Assembly (NCBI GenBank): GCA_963922205.1
Contig: CAWUHX010000035.1
Span: 1,426,001 to 1,490,000 of the forward strand
DNA from: Romanomermis culicivorax
Taxonomy: Eukaryota > Nematoda > Enoplea > Mermithida > Mermithidae
Length of the DNA: 64,000 nucleotides
Direction of reading: 5' to 3'
A program made the position numbers and the translations under genes. This document shows positions 45,001-51,580 of this stretch, piece by piece. Below the pieces are notes generated by a model. It searched no databases and was not told the origin of the DNA. It was given only the letters and a program-made list of their open reading frames with translations. Every line of letters starts with the position of its first letter. The stretch's first letter is position 1.

Positions 45001-47482
45001 TTCGCTTTTTAGGAGTATTTATGGCTCCACGGCTTCATACACAGAGATGTAGCTGCGCGAAATATTCTCATGGACAAAGGTAGAAAAGCGAAAGTAAGAA
45101 GGCTTACTCCCCTGTTTCTGTATTGACATCCATATCATTGTCAAATTTAATTTGTATCTTCTCATTTGTTGTATTACTCTCAGCTTCTATCCGATATTTT
45201 CTTTCAGATTGGGGACTTTGGTTTGTGCAGATATTCCAGCCACGATCCCGTTTATATTGGCCGTGGTGGAAAGTTACCCATCAAATGGATGGCCTTAGAA
45301 GCGATAAAAAATTACGAATTCACCACATATTCAGACGTGTAAGCTTTCTATAGGTTCAAATTTTTCTACTAATGACCCAAAAAGCTGAGAATCTTCGAGA
45401 TTTTCTTGTGTCAAGTTCACCAAATTTAGTTTTTTTTCTGCGATTCACGTTTGTCATCCTCCCACTCCAGGTGGTCATTCGGAATATTACTTTTTGAATT
45501 GATTACGTTAGGCGGGTCACCTTATCCGGGCATTCAGCCCAGCGATATGGAAAACTATTTAGAATCGGGACGAAGGATGGAACAACCGGACAATTGCCCT
45601 GACGAATTGTAAGTTTATGTACCTGATAGTTTTTTTACTGTTTGAATAATGAAAGCTGGTTTCCTAATCGACACTTAATGAAATCATTTTACGTGGAAAA
45701 ATTAAAATTGTTTAATTTTTTTTAAACGTAGCCGCCGTGACTTTCATAACTAACAGCAAAACCAATAGTTTTGCATCGTTATATAGAACTCGGATAATCA
45801 AGCATGATTTTGTGAGCATTTTACTGTGAAATCCGTCGACGGTGCATATTGGAACAAACTATGGACGAAAACTTGTTCTCTAGCTGTCTGTTGTCGTCCA
45901 TTTTGATTATCAACAGTCAAATATTACTGAAGTGGAGCGAAAAATCACTTTCATGCAAAATTATTGACACGGCTTTCTTTATAGAAAGAAACTGACTAAT
46001 ATATGTCTTTTCAGGCGTCTTTTGTGATTAGGATAGGCAACTTCGTTGAGATTTTGCTTGCTCGCATTTACAGACACCCTGTTGCAAGGCAGTTCATTCT
46101 GTGGGGGGTCAGTGCTTCGCCTAGTCACGTCAGTTTTCTTATAGTTTGCTACCTTACTGGCTGTACAATTTGAATTGATATGTCATAAATAATACGTTTT
46201 TGTCATGAGAAACCCTAGAATAACTGCAGTTTTTTTCAATTTTTGAATATCATATAGTATCGGTTTTTCGTAATTGTTTGATATAATGTGCCATTTTGAT
46301 AGTAGTACGTATTATAGAAATCTTTCTTGTTACTTCTCAGGATTGACACAGAGCTGACGAATTTTAGTGTAAATTGGTGAATCATCTGACTACTACACTG
46401 GACAAAACTAGACAAAATCTACTAGACAAAAATTCATAAAGCTATTAATTCTCACAATAAGCTGTAGCGCATCGAATTTATACTTTCACGCAAAATAAAC
46501 GCCAATATTCGTTCTATCCCACATATCTATTTTTGAGGTACGTTTTTTAAACATATCACAACTCACCATTACAGAAGCTAAATTTTCTCAGACGTTGTGT
46601 CTTAACTGGATTAATGAATTGATATTAAATTATGGAATAGAAATTAACAGTCGAGCAGTTGTAAATCCCTTGGGGTATTAGAAATTCCGAATTTTATTGG
46701 GTTGATTTCTTTCTCGCAGGTATTCACAAATGCTTCAAACTTGGTCGTTGGAACCTCAAAAACGACCGAATTTCACCCAGCTTCGCCAAAATCTTCGTCG
46801 CATGCTCGAAGAATTAACCGAAGATTATTTATACCTAAAATTGGACTGTTCTCGAGACTATTACAACGTTCATCAAGATTATCCGTCGGGTCAAGGTTTT
46901 AGTACGACGGCTAGCGCCACGGATGGGCCGTTGATCGTCGAATCTCCTAGTCGGAAAAAAACGTCGAACAATAATTTTCGGACACCCATGATTCTTACAC
47001 CCAGAGTCAAATCGCCCAATCGCAACAAGCTGGACCGTTTACAGGGATTTTTGAACAGTGGTTTAAATTTGAACGATGAGACACCATCTGCGTTGGATGT
47101 AAGAAGTACAGATTTAGGCGTAACGAATCGAAATTACGAGCAATATTGCCAAACGACGGCCAATCAAAAACTATCGCCGGCTCCAATTGGTCGGCTTAAA
47201 ACCCGAATAAACGAATCATCTTCGTCACCACTTTCGAAGAACACTTTCGAAATTAGCGACGATGAAACTAATGGGACGGCAATTTCACGTGTTTTTGTCG
47301 AAGAGTCAGACGATTCGGAAAAACCGTTTAAGGAGGAAAATGACCAAAATTCAGACGATAATTCGAAAATGGTCGTTTCTTCGGCGACCGATTATAGCGA
47401 GCAAAATTCGCCAGTTTCCAATTGTCCTACTACGCCCAGATTATCGTCGACGAGCGAACAAATGCTGATTAAGAAACATTAA
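14885..47482 (+). CDS. Receptor tyrosine kinase with cysteine-rich and FN3-like ectodomain (whole gene)
   Basis: Cell-surface receptor that should autophosphorylate on ligand binding. Exons: 14885-15043, 17815-17868, 23997-24051, 24379-24593, 24873-25047, 25258-25511, 25770-25850, 29021-29144, 29656-29894 (or to 30007), 36576-36696, 37663-38158, 44330-44446, 44511-44704, 44834-44953, 45013-45093, 45208-45338, 45471-45608, 46720-47482. Without the 36576 exon this gives 1131 residues. Order: signal peptide, C-x3-C repeats, FN3-like domains, transmembrane helix, kinase ([27 protein letters not shown]-equivalent ALE), Ser/Asn-rich tail. The hinge phrase [17 protein letters not shown] resembles PDGFR/VEGFR/FGFR-class kinases. 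The C-x3-C plus FN3 ectodomain recalls anosmin-type proteins. Which nematode or invertebrate subfamily it belongs to I cannot say. All catalytic residues are present, so the gene looks functional. Confidence 0.88.
15457..15901 (+). mobile_element. CATACATGTAA-family MITE, copy with perfect 8-bp TSD
   Basis: CATACATGTAATTGGGGGGG at the left and CGGAGCTCCGTTACATGTATG-type right end, flanked by gggaagac on both sides. It lies in intron 1 of the kinase gene. The GGCGCTTCGCGCC hairpin is at 15691-15703. It serves as the family reference in this window. Confidence 0.92.
15902..17814. other. Rest of intron 1 of the kinase gene
   Basis: A/T-rich, no supported feature. Confidence 0.45.
17815..17868 (+). 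CDS. Kinase gene exon 2: cysteine-rich
   Basis: Acceptor TTATTTAG, donor GTAAGT, phase 0 to 0, 18 codons: [18 protein letters not shown]. It continues the C-x3-C spacing of exon 1. The frame and cysteine pattern are the evidence for this small exon. Confidence 0.72.
19140..19240 (+). mobile_element. Fragment of a CATACATGTAA-family MITE
   Basis: GTCAATTTTCTCGGCGCTTC followed by GCGCCATGAATACATTTTTT matches the middle of the family, and CGTTACGTGTATG at about 19216 its right end. The left half is missing. Confidence 0.6.
19267..19428. mobile_element. Short hAT-like MITE, CAGGGCCGTGTACA ends
   Basis: CAGGGCCGTGTACA and TGTGCACGGCCCTG, flanked by gaaggaag / aaaggaag (7 of 8 match). Only 162 bases, with G- and C-runs inside. 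It lies in intron 2 of the kinase gene. The CAGGG ends and 8-bp duplication are hAT marks. Confidence 0.82.
19538..20579. mobile_element. Array-ended element, TTATTCCGGACAC motif (1.04 kb)
   Basis: Inverted ends GTAAACCGAGGTTATTCC / GGAATAACCCCGGTTTAC. Each end repeats GGCTATTCCGGACA and variants (19556-19580; 20340-20395). The interior has no protein I recognise; a 127-codon minus frame spans the right-hand motifs. No clear target duplication. Confidence 0.72.
21044..22065. mobile_element. MULE-like element with GGCGCCAAGTTAAGACG arrays (1.02 kb)
   Basis: A perfect 9-bp duplication tcctccacc (21035-21043, 22066-22074), the length usual for Mutator-like elements. The left end holds about nine units of CTTGGCGCCCGTCTTA (21060-21235), the right about ten inverse units GGGCGCCAAGTTAAGAC (21830-22060). 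The outermost bases pair weakly. Between them lies a 67-codon frame (21501-21704, [20 protein letters not shown]) with no known relative. It lies in intron 2 of the kinase gene. Confidence 0.82.
22446..23275. mobile_element. Array-ended element, CAAAAGCGCAG motif (0.83 kb)
   Basis: Left end: TCAAAAGCGCGGTTAC, TCAAAAGCGCAGCC and variants (22450-22565). Right end: inverse CTGCGCTTTTGA units (23040-23260), with a 103-base direct duplication from 23051 and 23154. Each half of it contains a hairpin AAACTATTGTGGAATAGTTT. An unrecognised 76-codon frame lies between. Target duplication not found. Confidence 0.72.
23357..23722 (+). mobile_element. CATACATGTAA-family MITE, 5'-degraded copy
   Basis: GCATGTGTGATGGTGACCTCC at the left and GGAGTCCGTTACATGTATG at the right. 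The middle keeps TTTGGTCGGAAAAAACTG. The internal hairpin is decayed (GGACCTCATGCC). Left end approximate. Confidence 0.65.
23997..24051 (+). CDS. Kinase gene exon 3: cysteine-rich
   Basis: Acceptor GATTTCAG, donor GTACGT, 18 codons plus one base: [18 protein letters not shown]. It contains another C-x3-C and an N-glycosylation motif (NKT). Confidence 0.75.
24379..24593 (+). CDS. Kinase gene exon 4: first half of FN3-like domain 1
   Basis: Acceptor CATCCCAG, donor GTAAAG, phase 1 to 0. It reads [20 protein letters not shown] and then [20 protein letters not shown], with the tryptophan and IRYR strand typical of the B and C strands of fibronectin III. Confidence 0.85.
24873..25047 (+). CDS. 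Kinase gene exon 5: second half of FN3-like domain 1
   Basis: Acceptor TAATTTCAG, donor GTAAGT, phase 0 to 1. It ends with [20 protein letters not shown], the classical FN3 pattern L.P...Y.F.V.A.N..G....S, followed by the domain boundary at ILP. Confidence 0.88.
25258..25511 (+). CDS. Kinase gene exon 6: ectodomain
   Basis: Acceptor GCTTATAG, donor GTAAGT, phase 1 to 0, 84 complete codons plus two bases. It starts [15 protein letters not shown] and includes a basic patch ([12 protein letters not shown]), then [20 protein letters not shown]. It resembles a divergent beta-sandwich domain, not a clear family member. Confidence 0.82.
25770..25850 (+). CDS. Kinase gene exon 7: ectodomain
   Basis: Acceptor ATTATTATAG, donor GTATGT, phase 0 to 0, 27 codons: [20 protein letters not shown] and RLKIFTM. 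Confidence 0.72.
25851..29020. other. Intron between exons 7 and 8 of the kinase gene
   Basis: Mostly featureless A/T-rich sequence. 25986-26321 holds an open frame with a strand-like phrase ([15 protein letters not shown]), but it breaks the reading frame (see rejected list). 27480-27870 shares a phrase (GGTCCCCAAGGTC, then TAGGTAGGGGTAAAA) with 62745-62810, and more loosely with 58205-58270, in the opposite orientation, so it holds part of a dispersed repeat. Confidence 0.5.
29021..29144 (+). CDS. Kinase gene exon 8: ectodomain, cysteine-containing
   Basis: Acceptor TATTTTTCAG, donor GTAAGT, phase 0 to 1. [20 protein letters not shown] and then [20 protein letters not shown]: four cysteines and an N-glycosylation motif (NRS). 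Confidence 0.85.
29656..29894 (+). CDS. Kinase gene exon 9: ectodomain
   Basis: Acceptor TCTTCTAG, phase 1. It reads [20 protein letters not shown], then [12 protein letters not shown], ending VKTYCTGDM before GTAATC (phase 0). An alternative end at 30007 (before GTGAAT) keeps the frame open for 37 more codons and leaves phase 2, which fits the next exon at 36576. The sequence alone does not decide between them. Confidence 0.8.
30067..31182 (+). mobile_element. Harbinger-like element with GTGGAGTAG arrays and a Myb-like gene remnant (1.1 kb)
   Basis: Inverted ends GGCCCGTATGACAGAAGGTG / CACCTTATGGCATACAGGCC, flanked by TAA on both sides (30064-30066, 31183-31185). Each end continues into short motifs around GGAGTAG and CTACTCC. 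The interior has a Myb/SANT-like open frame. TSD, terminal GGCC and a Myb-like gene are the three marks of PIF/Harbinger. Confidence 0.82.
30465..30722 (+). pseudogene. Myb/SANT-like DNA-binding protein remnant of the Harbinger-like element
   Basis: ATG at 30465 reads [20 protein letters not shown], then [20 protein letters not shown] and [13 protein letters not shown]. This matches the trihelix/Myb-like domain (F...E...L...V....VIENK.TD...N..K...W..I..EF) found as the accessory protein of PIF/Harbinger transposons; the usual tryptophan before the last helix is replaced (ACLGI). After that the frame runs into low-complexity sequence. No DDE transposase is seen in the element. Confidence 0.72.
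31186..33610. other. Kinase gene intron sequence, no recognised feature
   Basis: A/T-rich intronic sequence. An open frame at 32507-32812 (101 codons) has no recognisable similarity. Confidence 0.4.
33613..34380 (+). repeat. Degenerate minisatellite of GATTGGTTGGTTGATTCCCTG-like units
   Basis: About 770 bases of loosely repeated units of 16-24 bases built from TTGATT, GGTTGGTT and TTCCCTGATT. The minus strand is an open frame of Asn-Gln-Pro-Thr repeats (NQPTNQ), which reflects the repeat and not a gene. Confidence 0.85.
34381..36575. other. Kinase gene intron with coding-like fragments
   Basis: 34431-34569 on + ([20 protein letters not shown] ... [10 protein letters not shown] before GTATGC) and 35021-34764 on minus ([20 protein letters not shown]) both read like protein but have no matching neighbours. 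GGCCGG motifs lie at 34570 and 35031. Possibly remains of a retroelement. The rest is A/T-rich. Confidence 0.35.
35356..35702 (+). mobile_element. CATACATGTAA-family MITE, diverged copy
   Basis: Begins TTACATGTAATTGAAGGCAAT, shares AGAAATTGTCGGCTATATAGC with the family, and ends TATTACAGGCATG. Ends are mutated and no clear target duplication is left. Confidence 0.65.
36576..36696 (+). CDS. Kinase gene exon 10 (probable): FN3-like domain, first half
   Basis: After the acceptor AAATTACAG the frame reads [20 protein letters not shown] and then [20 protein letters not shown] before GTATTG. The L...W spacing and the L.L.FR strand fit FN3 strands B and C. Entry needs two bases from the previous exon, which agrees only with the longer end (30007) of exon 9 or with an exon I have not found. 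Confidence 0.6.
37663..38158 (+). CDS. Kinase gene exon 11: end of last FN3, transmembrane helix, start of kinase
   Basis: Acceptor CAATATCAG, donor GTAATC, exit phase 1. It starts [20 protein letters not shown], the F-G strands of FN3, then a Ser/Thr stalk. The transmembrane segment is [20 protein letters not shown] plus VFF (37894-37962), followed by the stop-transfer basics ([10 protein letters not shown]). The juxtamembrane part leads to [14 protein letters not shown] and the nucleotide-binding loop [11 protein letters not shown] at the end of the exon. Confidence 0.92.
38159..39608. other. Kinase gene intron; copy of a long dispersed repeat
   Basis: About 38380-38930 matches, in inverse orientation, 52360-52610 and more loosely 55615-55830 (phrases such as CTTGAAATAAATGTT, TTACGTTAGGAAAGGAAT). 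It carries variants of the CGGCGCTTCGCGCCGG hairpin near 38393 and 38892. Confidence 0.5.
39609..39967 (+). mobile_element. CATACATGTAA-family MITE, diverged copy
   Basis: Begins CATACGTAAATTGGGGG, keeps GGCCACTTGGCTAGCCA and the CACTTCGCACTATAAACACAT equivalent of the internal hairpin, and ends near ACATGTAAA. Diverged; no target duplication seen. Confidence 0.6.
39968..41167. mobile_element. Possible hAT-like element, CAGGGTGTCC ends
   Basis: CAGGGTGTCC at 39968 and GGACACCCTG at 41158-41167 form a 10-base inverted pair. Non-coding between. Flanking 8-mers do not match, so the pairing is uncertain; the right partner could instead lie near 42850 (CTGGACAC). Confidence 0.35.
40629..40679 (+). 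repeat. AAT-trinucleotide microsatellite
   Basis: About 17 AAT units with two interruptions (AGT, AAC). It lies in an intron of the kinase gene. Confidence 0.9.
41168..42893. other. Kinase gene intron, no recognised gene
   Basis: A/T-rich sequence. At 42780-42858 the phrase CCTGGAAAAGTCAGGGAATT recurs from 39985 and 48735, so part is dispersed repeat. Confidence 0.4.
42894..43227 (+). mobile_element. AGAGATGTATCGGG element carrying a tRNA-like gene (334 bp)
   Basis: A perfect 14-base inverted pair, AGAGATGTATCGGG (42894-42907) and CCCGATACATCTCT (43214-43227). Near the left end are GGACCC..ACCCGATATT phrases that recur right of the element (43280-43412, ending CCAATACATCTCT), so a second, partial copy adjoins. 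The tRNA-like gene is in the middle. Confidence 0.65.
43094..43167 (+). tRNA. tRNA-like gene, anticodon TGA (Ser) on a short-variable-arm body
   Basis: It folds as a complete 74-base cloverleaf. Acceptor GCTCGGT/ACCGAGC, D stem GCGC/GCGC, anticodon stem TCTGC/GCAGA with loop CTTGAAT (anticodon TGA at 43128-43130, T33 present), variable loop AAGTC, T stem GAGGG/CCCTC with loop TTCGAGC. A box TAGCGCAGTTGG and B box GGTTCGAGCCC fit Pol III promoters; TTTTT at 43171-43175 would terminate. TGA reads serine UCA, yet serine tRNAs have a long variable arm and this has five bases. It may be a functional odd tRNA, or a tRNA-derived repeat. Confidence 0.75.
43425..43895 (-). mobile_element. CATACATGTAA-family MITE, inverse copy next to a 3'-end fragment
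   Basis: On the minus strand it starts near 43890 (CATACACATAATTTGGGCG) and contains AGAAATCGTCGGTCATATGG and the GGCGCTTCGCGCC hairpin (43666-43678). At 43425-43442 GGAGCTGCGTTACATGTGTG is a 3' end in the opposite orientation, so two pieces have been joined or the right end was converted. Confidence 0.6.
44330..44446 (+). CDS. Kinase gene exon 12: kinase lysine
   Basis: Acceptor TATTTTCAG, donor GTAGTG, phase 1 to 1. [12 protein letters not shown], an Asn/Asp-rich insert ([12 protein letters not shown]), then NEVAVKMLP, where VAVK gives the ATP-binding lysine of strand beta-3. Confidence 0.92.
44511..44704 (+). CDS. Kinase gene exon 13: alpha-C helix and hinge
   Basis: Acceptor TTTTTATAG, donor GTAAAA, phase 1 to 0. 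[20 protein letters not shown] supplies the alpha-C glutamate; [20 protein letters not shown] is the hinge and helix D, worded as in PDGFR/KIT/VEGFR-type receptors. Confidence 0.95.
44834..44953 (+). CDS. Kinase gene exon 14: kinase insert and helix E
   Basis: Acceptor TTTTTTAG, donor GTGAGC, phase 0 to 0. A short insert ([20 protein letters not shown]) precedes [15 protein letters not shown], helix E. Confidence 0.92.
45013..45093 (+). CDS. Kinase gene exon 15: catalytic loop
   Basis: Acceptor GCTTTTTTAG, donor GTAAGA, phase 0. [23 protein letters not shown] with catalytic aspartate and the AARN of tyrosine kinases. Confidence 0.95.
45208..45338 (+). CDS. Kinase gene exon 16: DFG and activation segment
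   Basis: Acceptor TTTCTTTCAG, donor GTAAGC, exit phase 2. [20 protein letters not shown], then [20 protein letters not shown] and YSDV. The [11 protein letters not shown] stretch is diagnostic of receptor tyrosine kinases; the tyrosines in the loop are candidate autophosphorylation sites. Confidence 0.95.
45471..45608 (+). CDS. Kinase gene exon 17: C-lobe
   Basis: Acceptor CCACTCCAG, donor GTAAGT, phase 2 to 2. [20 protein letters not shown], then [20 protein letters not shown] and DNCPDEL. Confidence 0.95.
45609..46719. other. Last intron of the kinase gene
   Basis: About 1.1 kb of A/T-rich sequence. GACACCCTGTTGCAAGG at 46073 resembles phrases at 41157 and 48655, perhaps ends of one repeat family. 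No gene. Confidence 0.45.
46720..47482 (+). CDS. Kinase gene last exon: end of kinase domain and C-terminal tail
   Basis: Acceptor TTTCTCGCAG, entered in phase 2. [20 protein letters not shown], then [11 protein letters not shown], ends the kinase with the conserved W...[13 protein letters not shown] and NYEQY offer phosphotyrosine sites for adaptor docking. The remaining tail of about 200 residues is rich in Ser, Thr, Asn and acidic residues and ends [13 protein letters not shown] candidate AATAAA is far downstream (48203-48208). Confidence 0.95.
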
Positions 47483-48708
47483 AATATTGAACGATAACTT
47501 GAGATTATTCTATAATGAAATGCGTGACACTGGATCATCCGCTCATATTTTTTGGCAAAATGCTCTTGTCTGATTTTGATTGACTTTTGGCCTTTTCTGG
47601 ACGTTTTTTGTGACAGCGGATATTCAGGAATATTTAAATTGTTCTAATACAGCCGGTAGGTTCCAGAAGAGAAGTCTGGCGTCGAAATCTCTTCTGTAAG
47701 TTTCATGGTCACAGAATATACTTGTGGTTTTCAACGGTACACAAACCTTGAAAAAAGCATGGATAGATCCTGCATCCAATGTACAGAAAATCCAAATTTC
47801 AGTCGAAAAAAATCCTGAAGTTGATTTGGTCGTAGCGGAAGTTTCTGCGACCGGGGCCAGGTTACCATGGATAATTAAGACGATTTCCGAGAGATTCTAC
47901 CTTCTGTTATATTGACCTAATGATAAGTTAGAAACTAACAATATCAGTAAAAGAAATATCTTGAGGAGTTCTAAATGCTGAGTATCGTGGCAGCATGCAT
48001 TCCTCATAATAATCAAAATTCGTACAGCTACAGTACTCTAAACTTTGGAATTTTTACATTTTCTGGCCTTTTTCGGTCTGCGAATTTGTATCGAAATATC
48101 ACTTCATTACATACAGAAGACCATGCTCTCAGGTATGAAAACATTTTCTAATTCTTTACTTTACACGTTTCATTCCATTTAAAGTGTCAAAGAGGAAGTC
48201 AAAATAAACCAAAGAAGTCCTTCGCGGCCTTTTTTAGGTACCATACCACATGATGCCCCGCAGAATTTTTTTCTCGATTTCTGTAGCCACTAAAGTCTGC
48301 CATAATGTGCTAAAATTTCAATCAAATTAATGTACCGCTTCGGGAGCTGTGTGTGGCCGCTTGATACAAAAATTTTAATTCAATGTCACTACGCTGTTAA
48401 CAGGATGCAGGAAACATTGAAAAAACTCGGATTAGACGAATAAAAAGAAACGAAGTGAGTCGAATCACTGGTAAAATTTTACCGATAAATTTACAATGGT
48501 GCGCAACAGGATGCCTGAGAAGAGGTGCAACAAAAATTTCTGTATAATTTGACCGGAAAAAATACGCAGCTGCAAGTTTAATATTACAAAATAAATGTCG
48601 GCTGACCGACTCCGGCCTATGTTATAAGCTGTGAGAATGCGCTCTACAGTTGCAGGCACCCTGTTTCACGCTGTGCGATGTTAGCCCGACGAAAATAGAT
48701 CAAATGAT
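47483..48708. other. 3' flank of the kinase gene
   Basis: Presumed 3' UTR and intergenic sequence. AATAAA at 48203-48208 is the first clear candidate signal. No other gene seen. Confidence 0.4.
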
Positions 48709-49758
48709 CAGGGTGACCAACAGACTTGGAAAATTTAGGAAAACCTGGAAAAGTCAGGAAATTTCTGTGAAAAAATGAAACACCTGATAAAAAAAAACTG
48801 TTTCTACTTCAAATCGTCAAAAGGATTAATGTACTTTGTAAAGATGATTTTGAATAAATTTTTCTTGTTGTTAATCATTTTTCGTGTAGTATAACTATAG
48901 TCTGTTTTTTTTGAAATGCTTATAACCTAAAAAGATGGAATGCAGTATGCATTGCTTGTTCAATTACCGCGCGTGCGCACATTATACTGTATTACATTAA
49001 AAAATGCGGTAATTGAAGTTATTGACGGAATTGAAGGCTATTTGTTGGTAAAAAAGTTGGATATTGGATATTAATATTAGATATTAAAGTTGGATATTAA
49101 TAAAAAAAATTCAGGAATCAAGATCGTGATACAGTTGGTGTGCTTTTGAAAGTTGAAATCTCAAAATCCGGCGCGCCGCGCCACAGCGCTGGTCATTTGC
49201 TTAGCTTTTTCTGCATAGAGTAGCGAATATTTTTTTCAGCCGTGCGAGATTTTTTTGGACATTTCTCGCGTCGGACGTAAAGTATTTTTAAAAGAGTTAT
49301 CGAGTTGAGTTGAAAGTTTAGTCATAGTTTACAGCCGCCGGTTGATCGATTCCTAACATACAGTCAACAACGATATAGTCTTGACACCAAATTCTGCATG
49401 CGTACTTACTTTCAGCATTTTTGCGTTACAAGCATTTGAAAAAAAACAGACTATAGATGATGTTTTCATTCGTTTACATTTATGAAATAACTATGTGTAC
49501 AAAATGCGCGAGTTAGACGTGGTGGCAAAAGCAGAAAAAGCATCTATTGATATTTAAATGGCCGAGTTGAAAAAATTGATGTAACAGTAAATTGTATTTG
49601 AAATAAATTTTTTGTGCGTGTTACCTATGGCCTTGCCAATTCATAAAAATGCCATGTAAACTGCATTTTTTGCTTTAAAATATTGTTCAAATGGAAAATT
49701 CACATAAGTGAACCATGGGAAAGCCGGAATTTTTTTTCTGAAAGTGTTGGTCACTCTG
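48709..49758. mobile_element. hAT-like element, CAGGGTGACCAACA ends, with a nested TAGTCTG MITE
   Basis: CAGGGTGACCAACA at 48709 and TGTTGGTCACTCTG at 49745-49758 form an inverted pair with one mismatch; CAGGG-type ends are typical of hAT. Flanking 8-mers (caaatgat / aattatag) do not match. It encloses the element 48898-49453. Non-coding. Confidence 0.6.
48898..49453 (+). mobile_element. TAGTCTG-family element, copy 2 (long form, 556 bp)
   Basis: Ends TAGTCTGTTTTTTTT and AAAAAAAACAGACTA, each flanked by TA. Longer than the copies at 1934 and 50890. It contains a GGCGCGCCGCGCC hairpin near 49170. Confidence 0.78.
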
Positions 49759-50535
49759 AATTATAGTAGATTGAAATGCCTTTCCAATGCCGTGAGTAGA
49801 ATCCGAATAACTCATGTCATTTTCCTGTAAATGGATTTCAAACAATCACTCAATTTCTGAAATTTAATGAAAATTTTCGAAGTTTTCGATTCTTCATTTG
49901 AAGCACTTTGCTTAGAAACCATCGAACCTAGATCAATGAAAATTTACCAGGACTTTAAGCAACATTTTTTCTCGTAATATACTGGGTTGGGACGCGTCCT
50001 GTGTTCCCAGAACTTTATTGATGGAACATTTATCCAGATTAGCTCCCCAAACGGTACAAAAATTTTGATGAAAATTTTACCAATACAGTAAGAATGCATT
50101 AGCTATAAAATAAAAAAATAAAATTCAGCTTAAAATAAAAACAAAATAAAAATAAAATCCTGTGTTCCCAAAAACACATTCGAATAACAGTGAAATGTGT
50201 GCAAATCTCTGCAGTTGTCAAAACGGTGCGCGATGATGAGATGCTACTTTTGCAGCTACAGAGATGTATGAAGTAAAGAATCAATATATAAGATTCCTCG
50301 GCATCATAATTGAAGGTGCTCAGGAGTGCCCATGAGCAGCATTTTTCTTTTTTTGCTCCTCATTTTCAACAGTACTTTTTTGCAGTGAATAATGTTCGTT
50401 TGTGGAACAACTATGTGCATAAAACGATAGTCTGTTAGTTATTAGATAATTCTATTGTACAGATAATAAACGTACCATATATGATAGACAAGGTCCACCA
50501 AGAAAATGCACTGACTTCTGAGTGATTTTCATGAG
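49759..50535. other. No gene recognised
   Basis: A/T-rich intergenic sequence with no supported feature. Confidence 0.4.
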
Positions 50536-51580
50536 TGTCACGTGCCGACGAATTTCGTCCAGCGTCACGTGATCCACATCATATTTTTTCCGTTATGTTT
50601 TTCGCCACGTTTTGTTTTTACAGTAACTTACATTAATTTTACGTTTCGTTTTTATAACTTTTACATGCAATTTCTGGGTGTATTTTTTATGTTTTGTTTC
50701 TGTTTCATTCTCGAATTTTATTTCCATTTCGATTTATTATTTTCTGTTGCACACGTAGACTACGGTATGTAACCCGCTAGTCAGAATTTCTGTTAAAGAT
50801 AAGCTCTCCGAGCTCATCGCTGTAATTGGAGCACAACATGCACCTCTTATCAGTAAAAACTAGCGACGTTTCGCAACGTGAAACGCCTATAGTCTGTTTT
50901 TCTTAATATGCTTCTAAATAATGAAAGTGGAAAGCAAGTAGTATTTCAGATTTTTGCTATTTTCTGATGAACAAAATAACATGTAGGACTGGAAATTTGT
51001 GAGCATACTGACCCGAGCTTTAGCAATTTTTAGAGTAAAAAATCTTACAAAAAGAACTTTATGTAAACGATTTTGACGACAGTACTGATTCGTGTCACTT
51101 TTCTATTTGGAAGCATTTTATAAAAAACAGACTATAGTTGGAAATTCTCACTAGATGACGTTCCTATGCTAAGCATGGAGAGTGAAAACTCGCCCCAATG
51201 CTTAATGTAGTGAACTGGAAAATGTCTGTGTGATCATAGGCATCTTCTGCAGCGATTTCTGTTGCAGAAGTTAGCTTGGGGGAGTGTTAACTCTGCCCAA
51301 GGCATACTGTAGATTATGGGGCTCTTTAAAAGGGCTTGTTTCGTTGATTTGTCACTCATTTTTGGGCCTAATCATCTTGTTGCGTTTTACAGCCTGCGTT
51401 TCGCGTTTGCCTGCGTCATCTTATTATAATTTACATATTGTACCTGCATCCGCCACCTGTTCAATAAATTTGCATATTCGTCTTCGGCCTCCCTTGCGTT
51501 GCCAGTTACGGTAACCAACCGTAGGAGTCTACCCACCCCCGTCGCAGCTGATCAAGAACCCCCGTCGCCTCACTGAGGAA
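50536..51580 (+). mobile_element. LTR-type element, second copy, interrupted by a TAGTCTG MITE
   Basis: Begins TGTCACGTGCCGACG as the copy at 4895 does (TGTCACGTGCTGATC). It follows that copy through GTAGACTACGGTATGTAACC, the block AAACTAGCGACGTTTCGCAA, TTTGGGCCTAAT and AATAAATTTGCATAT. A TA-MITE of 245 bases sits at 50890-51134. The two copies part after about 51580. The right end and target duplication could not be fixed. Confidence 0.65.
50890..51134 (+). mobile_element. TAGTCTG-family MITE, copy 3, with an empty site at 10532
   Basis: TAGTCTGTTTTTC...AAAACAGACTA with TA on both sides. The homologous LTR copy reads ACGACTAGTTTGGAAATTC around 10530 with no insertion, giving the pre-insertion site: one TA there against two here. 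Confidence 0.88.
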
